Assembly (NCBI GenBank): GCA_947461915.1
Contig: CANHNG010000087.1
Location: forward strand, 1 to 7,218
Direction of reading: 5' to 3'
Source: Flavobacteriaceae bacterium
Lineage (GTDB): Bacteria > Bacteroidota > Bacteroidia > Flavobacteriales > Flavobacteriaceae
Length of the DNA stretch: 7,218 nt
Position numbers and translations under genes: made by a program. Shown here piece by piece: positions 5,638-7,218 of the stretch. The stretch's first letter is position 1, and each line of letters opens with the position of its first letter. Under the pieces are notes generated by a model. That model did no database searches. It had not been told where the DNA came from and saw only the letters and a program-made list of their open reading frames with translations.

Positions 5638-5734
5638 GCGTGAGGGATAGCAGCGGCATCCTTTTGTGGAGCGATAGCGGAGCAAAAGATATAGCGGATA
5701 GCCCGACCCGGAGTTTTTACGGAGGGTCACGCCC
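5638..5734 (+). repeat. Structured GC-richer intergenic element with complementary ends and GATAGC motifs
   Basis: The element begins GCGTGA (5638-5643) and ends TCACGC (5727-5732), which pair exactly. Inside, CTTTTG (5661-5666) pairs with CAAAAG (5683-5688), and GACCC (5705-5709) can pair with GGGTC (5724-5728), which competes in part with the outer stem. GATAGC occurs at 5646, 5673 and 5697, and TATAGCGG at 5690. It is markedly richer in G and C than the surrounding spacer and has no plausible reading frame. Elements with GAGGGATAG, GGCATCCTTTT and AGCCCGACCCG are recalled from many Flavobacterium spacers, so a dispersed family is likely. Function is unknown; it may be a mobile hairpin repeat or a leader RNA of lepA. 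Confidence 0.7.
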
Positions 5735-5735
5735 A

Positions 5736-5755
5736 AACTTCGACTGCGGTCAGTT
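5736..5755 (+). repeat. Small hairpin with CTTCGACTGCGGTCAG core
   Basis: AACT (5736-5739) pairs with AGTT (5752-5755), and GAC (5742-5744) with GTC (5749-5751) around a TGCG loop, with TC bulged. CTTCGACT-CG-TCAG sequences are recalled as a common dispersed motif in Flavobacteriaceae spacers. It ends 25 bp before the lepA start, so it would sit just upstream of the ribosome landing area. Confidence 0.45.
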
Positions 5756-5780
5756 GAACATAAATTGACATAAATAGAGA

Positions 5781-7218
5781 ATGAAAAACATACGGAATTT
5801 TTGCATTATTGCGCACATCGATCACGGGAAAAGTACGCTTGCCGACAGACTTCTTGGTGCCACACATACGGTTACGGCGCGCGAGGAAAAAGCGCAATTG
5901 CTGGACAATATGGACTTGGAACGCGAACGTGGGATTACCATAAAAAGTCACGCCATCCAGATGGAATATACTTATAAGGGAGAAGAATACATCCTGAATT
6001 TGATTGACACGCCTGGCCATGTGGATTTTTCGTATGAAGTTTCTCGCTCAATTGCGGCTTGCGAAGGAGCGCTTTTGATTGTGGATGCAGCACAAAGCAT
6101 TCAGGCACAAACGATTTCAAATTTATATTTGGCCCTAGAAAATGACTTGGAAATTATTCCTGTCTTGAATAAAGTGGATTTGCCAAGTGCCAATCCAGAG
6201 GAAGTTAGCGATGATATTGTTGATTTATTGGGTTGCAAACTAGAAGATATTATACACGCTTCAGGAAAAACGGGTTTGGGTGTAGAAAATATTTTGGCAG
6301 CCATCATCGAAAGAATTCCTCCTCCAAAAGGGAATATTGACGAACCGTTGCAAGCCTTGATTTTTGACTCTCATTACAATCCGTTTCGTGGAATTGAAGT
6401 TATTTTCAGAGTGAAAAACGGTCAAATAAAAAAAGGTCAAAAGATAAAATTTATGGCTACCGGAAATGAATATTTTGCGGACGAAATTGGCACCTTGAAA
6501 CTGAACCAAGTTCCGAAACAAGTCATTTCTGCAGGTGATGTTGGGTATTTAATTTCGGGAATTAAGGAGGCTAAAGAAGTGAAAGTCGGAGATACTTTGA
6601 CTGATGCAAAGACACCAACAACGAATATGATTACGGGTTTTGAAGACGTTAAACCAATGGTATTTGCCGGAATTTATCCCGTGGATACTGAAGATTATGA
6701 AGAGTTGCGAAACTCGATGGAAAAACTGCAGTTAAACGATGCTTCGCTGGTATTTTTACCGGAAAGTTCTGCAGCTTTAGGATTTGGTTTCCGTTGCGGA
6801 TTCTTGGGAATGTTGCATATGGAAATCATCCAAGAACGATTGGAACGTGAGTTTGATATGACCGTGATTACTACGGTTCCCAACGTTTCGTATTTGGCTT
6901 ACACCAAAAAAGACCCAGAAACTCCTTTCGTGGTCAACAATCCTTCGGATTTACCGGAACCATCCCGTTTAGACAGAGTGGAAGAACCGTTTATCAAAGC
7001 AACTATTATTACCAAAGCCGATTTTGTTGGAAATGTAATGAGTTTGTGTATCGAAAAACGCGGTATTATAACCAATCAAACCTATTTGACGACAGAAAGA
7101 GTAGAATTGAATTTCGATATGCCACTAGCAGAAATTGTATTCGATTTTTACGACCGGTTGAAAACGGTTTCCAAAGGATATGCTTCTTTTGATTATTCGC
7201 CAATTGGGATGCGCACTT
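5781..7218 (+). CDS. lepA: Elongation factor 4 (LepA), 3' end cut by window edge
   Basis: From ATG at 5781 the frame stays open for 479 codons to the right edge; full LepA is about 600 residues, so roughly 120 C-terminal residues are missing. LepA is a translational GTPase that acts on the ribosome, implicated in back-translocation and in 30S assembly/initiation. The G domain shows G1 AHIDHGKS at 11-18, switch I ERERGITI at 47-54, G3 DTPGH at 76-80 with catalytic His80, and G4 NKVD at 130-133. Domain II follows ([19 protein letters not shown]), then the LepA-typical [12 protein letters not shown] and the domain III segment [27 protein letters not shown], and the start of the domain V-like part. 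FRCGFLG instead of FAVSYG-type sequence separates it from EF-G. An A-rich stretch (AAATAGAGA) precedes the ATG with no clear Shine-Dalgarno site. It is divergent from dusB. Confidence 0.97.
   Translation, partial: MKNIRNFCIIAHIDHGKSTLADRLLGATHTVTAREEKAQLLDNMDLERERGITIKSHAIQMEYTYKGEEYILNLIDTPGHVDFSYEVSRSIAACEGALLIVDAAQSIQAQTISNLYLALENDLEIIPVLNKVDLPSANPEEVSDDIVDLLGCKLEDIIHASGKTGLGVENILAAIIERIPPPKGNIDEPLQALIFDSHYNPFRGIEVIFRVKNGQIKKGQKIKFMATGNEYFADEIGTLKLNQVPKQVISAGDVGYLISGIKEAKEVKVGDTLTDAKTPTTNMITGFEDVKPMVFAGIYPVDTEDYEELRNSMEKLQLNDASLVFLPESSAALGFGFRCGFLGMLHMEIIQERLEREFDMTVITTVPNVSYLAYTKKDPETPFVVNNPSDLPEPSRLDRVEEPFIKATIITKADFVGNVMSLCIEKRGIITNQTYLTTERVELNFDMPLAEIVFDFYDRLKTVSKGYASFDYSPIGMRT

Noticed and set aside
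5727..6883. Minus-strand open frames of 61-97 residues opposite lepA
   Set aside because: lepA is unmistakable on the plus strand and these translations show no family features.

Overview
The window looks like a chromosomal housekeeping segment from a Flavobacteriaceae member (Bacteroidota), most likely Flavobacterium or a close relative. Three things suggest this: AT-rich sequence with AT-rich spacers, start sites without clear Shine-Dalgarno motifs, and repeated matches to the Bacteroidota sigma-factor -7 box TAnnTTTG, often followed by CA. The proteins also resemble Flavobacterium orthologues from memory; no database search was possible.

Left part (1-1912): pdxA (vitamin B6 synthesis, minus strand, its last residues cut by the window edge) is divergent from ribE (riboflavin synthase alpha chain, plus strand). 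Only 58 bp separate them, and two opposing -7 boxes are packed into 21 bp. ribE converges on a 78-residue secreted or membrane-anchored protein with a C-terminal PID-CTERM-like sorting tail, and the two stop codons overlap.

Middle (1913-2917): a CAU-anticodon tRNA on the minus strand with its own candidate promoter and terminator, then methylmalonyl-CoA epimerase (minus). The spacer before rbfA carries a degenerate 14-bp tandem repeat and a strong promoter placed so close to the ATG that the rbfA mRNA may be leaderless.

Right part (2918-7218): rbfA and a LolC/LolE/FtsX-type permease form a tight operon on the plus strand; the permease starts at TTG one base after the rbfA stop. It converges on dusB (minus; best start TTG at 5539, not the longer open frame). 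dusB is divergent from lepA (plus, cut by the right edge, 479 codons present). The dusB-lepA spacer is the most structured non-coding DNA here: a perfect 16-bp inverted repeat between two opposing -7 boxes, then a roughly 95-bp GC-richer folded element with repeated GATAGC motifs and complementary ends, then a small hairpin, all inside the likely lepA leader.

Functionally the window combines cofactor synthesis (PdxA, RibE), propionate/methylmalonyl-CoA metabolism (epimerase) and translation (tRNA, RbfA ribosome maturation, DusB tRNA dihydrouridylation, LepA/EF4). No phage genes, transposases or CRISPR arrays were seen. No clearly new protein system was found. The most noteworthy signals are non-coding: the dusB-lepA palindrome and structured element, the overlapping promoters, and the possible lysidine-type tRNA.
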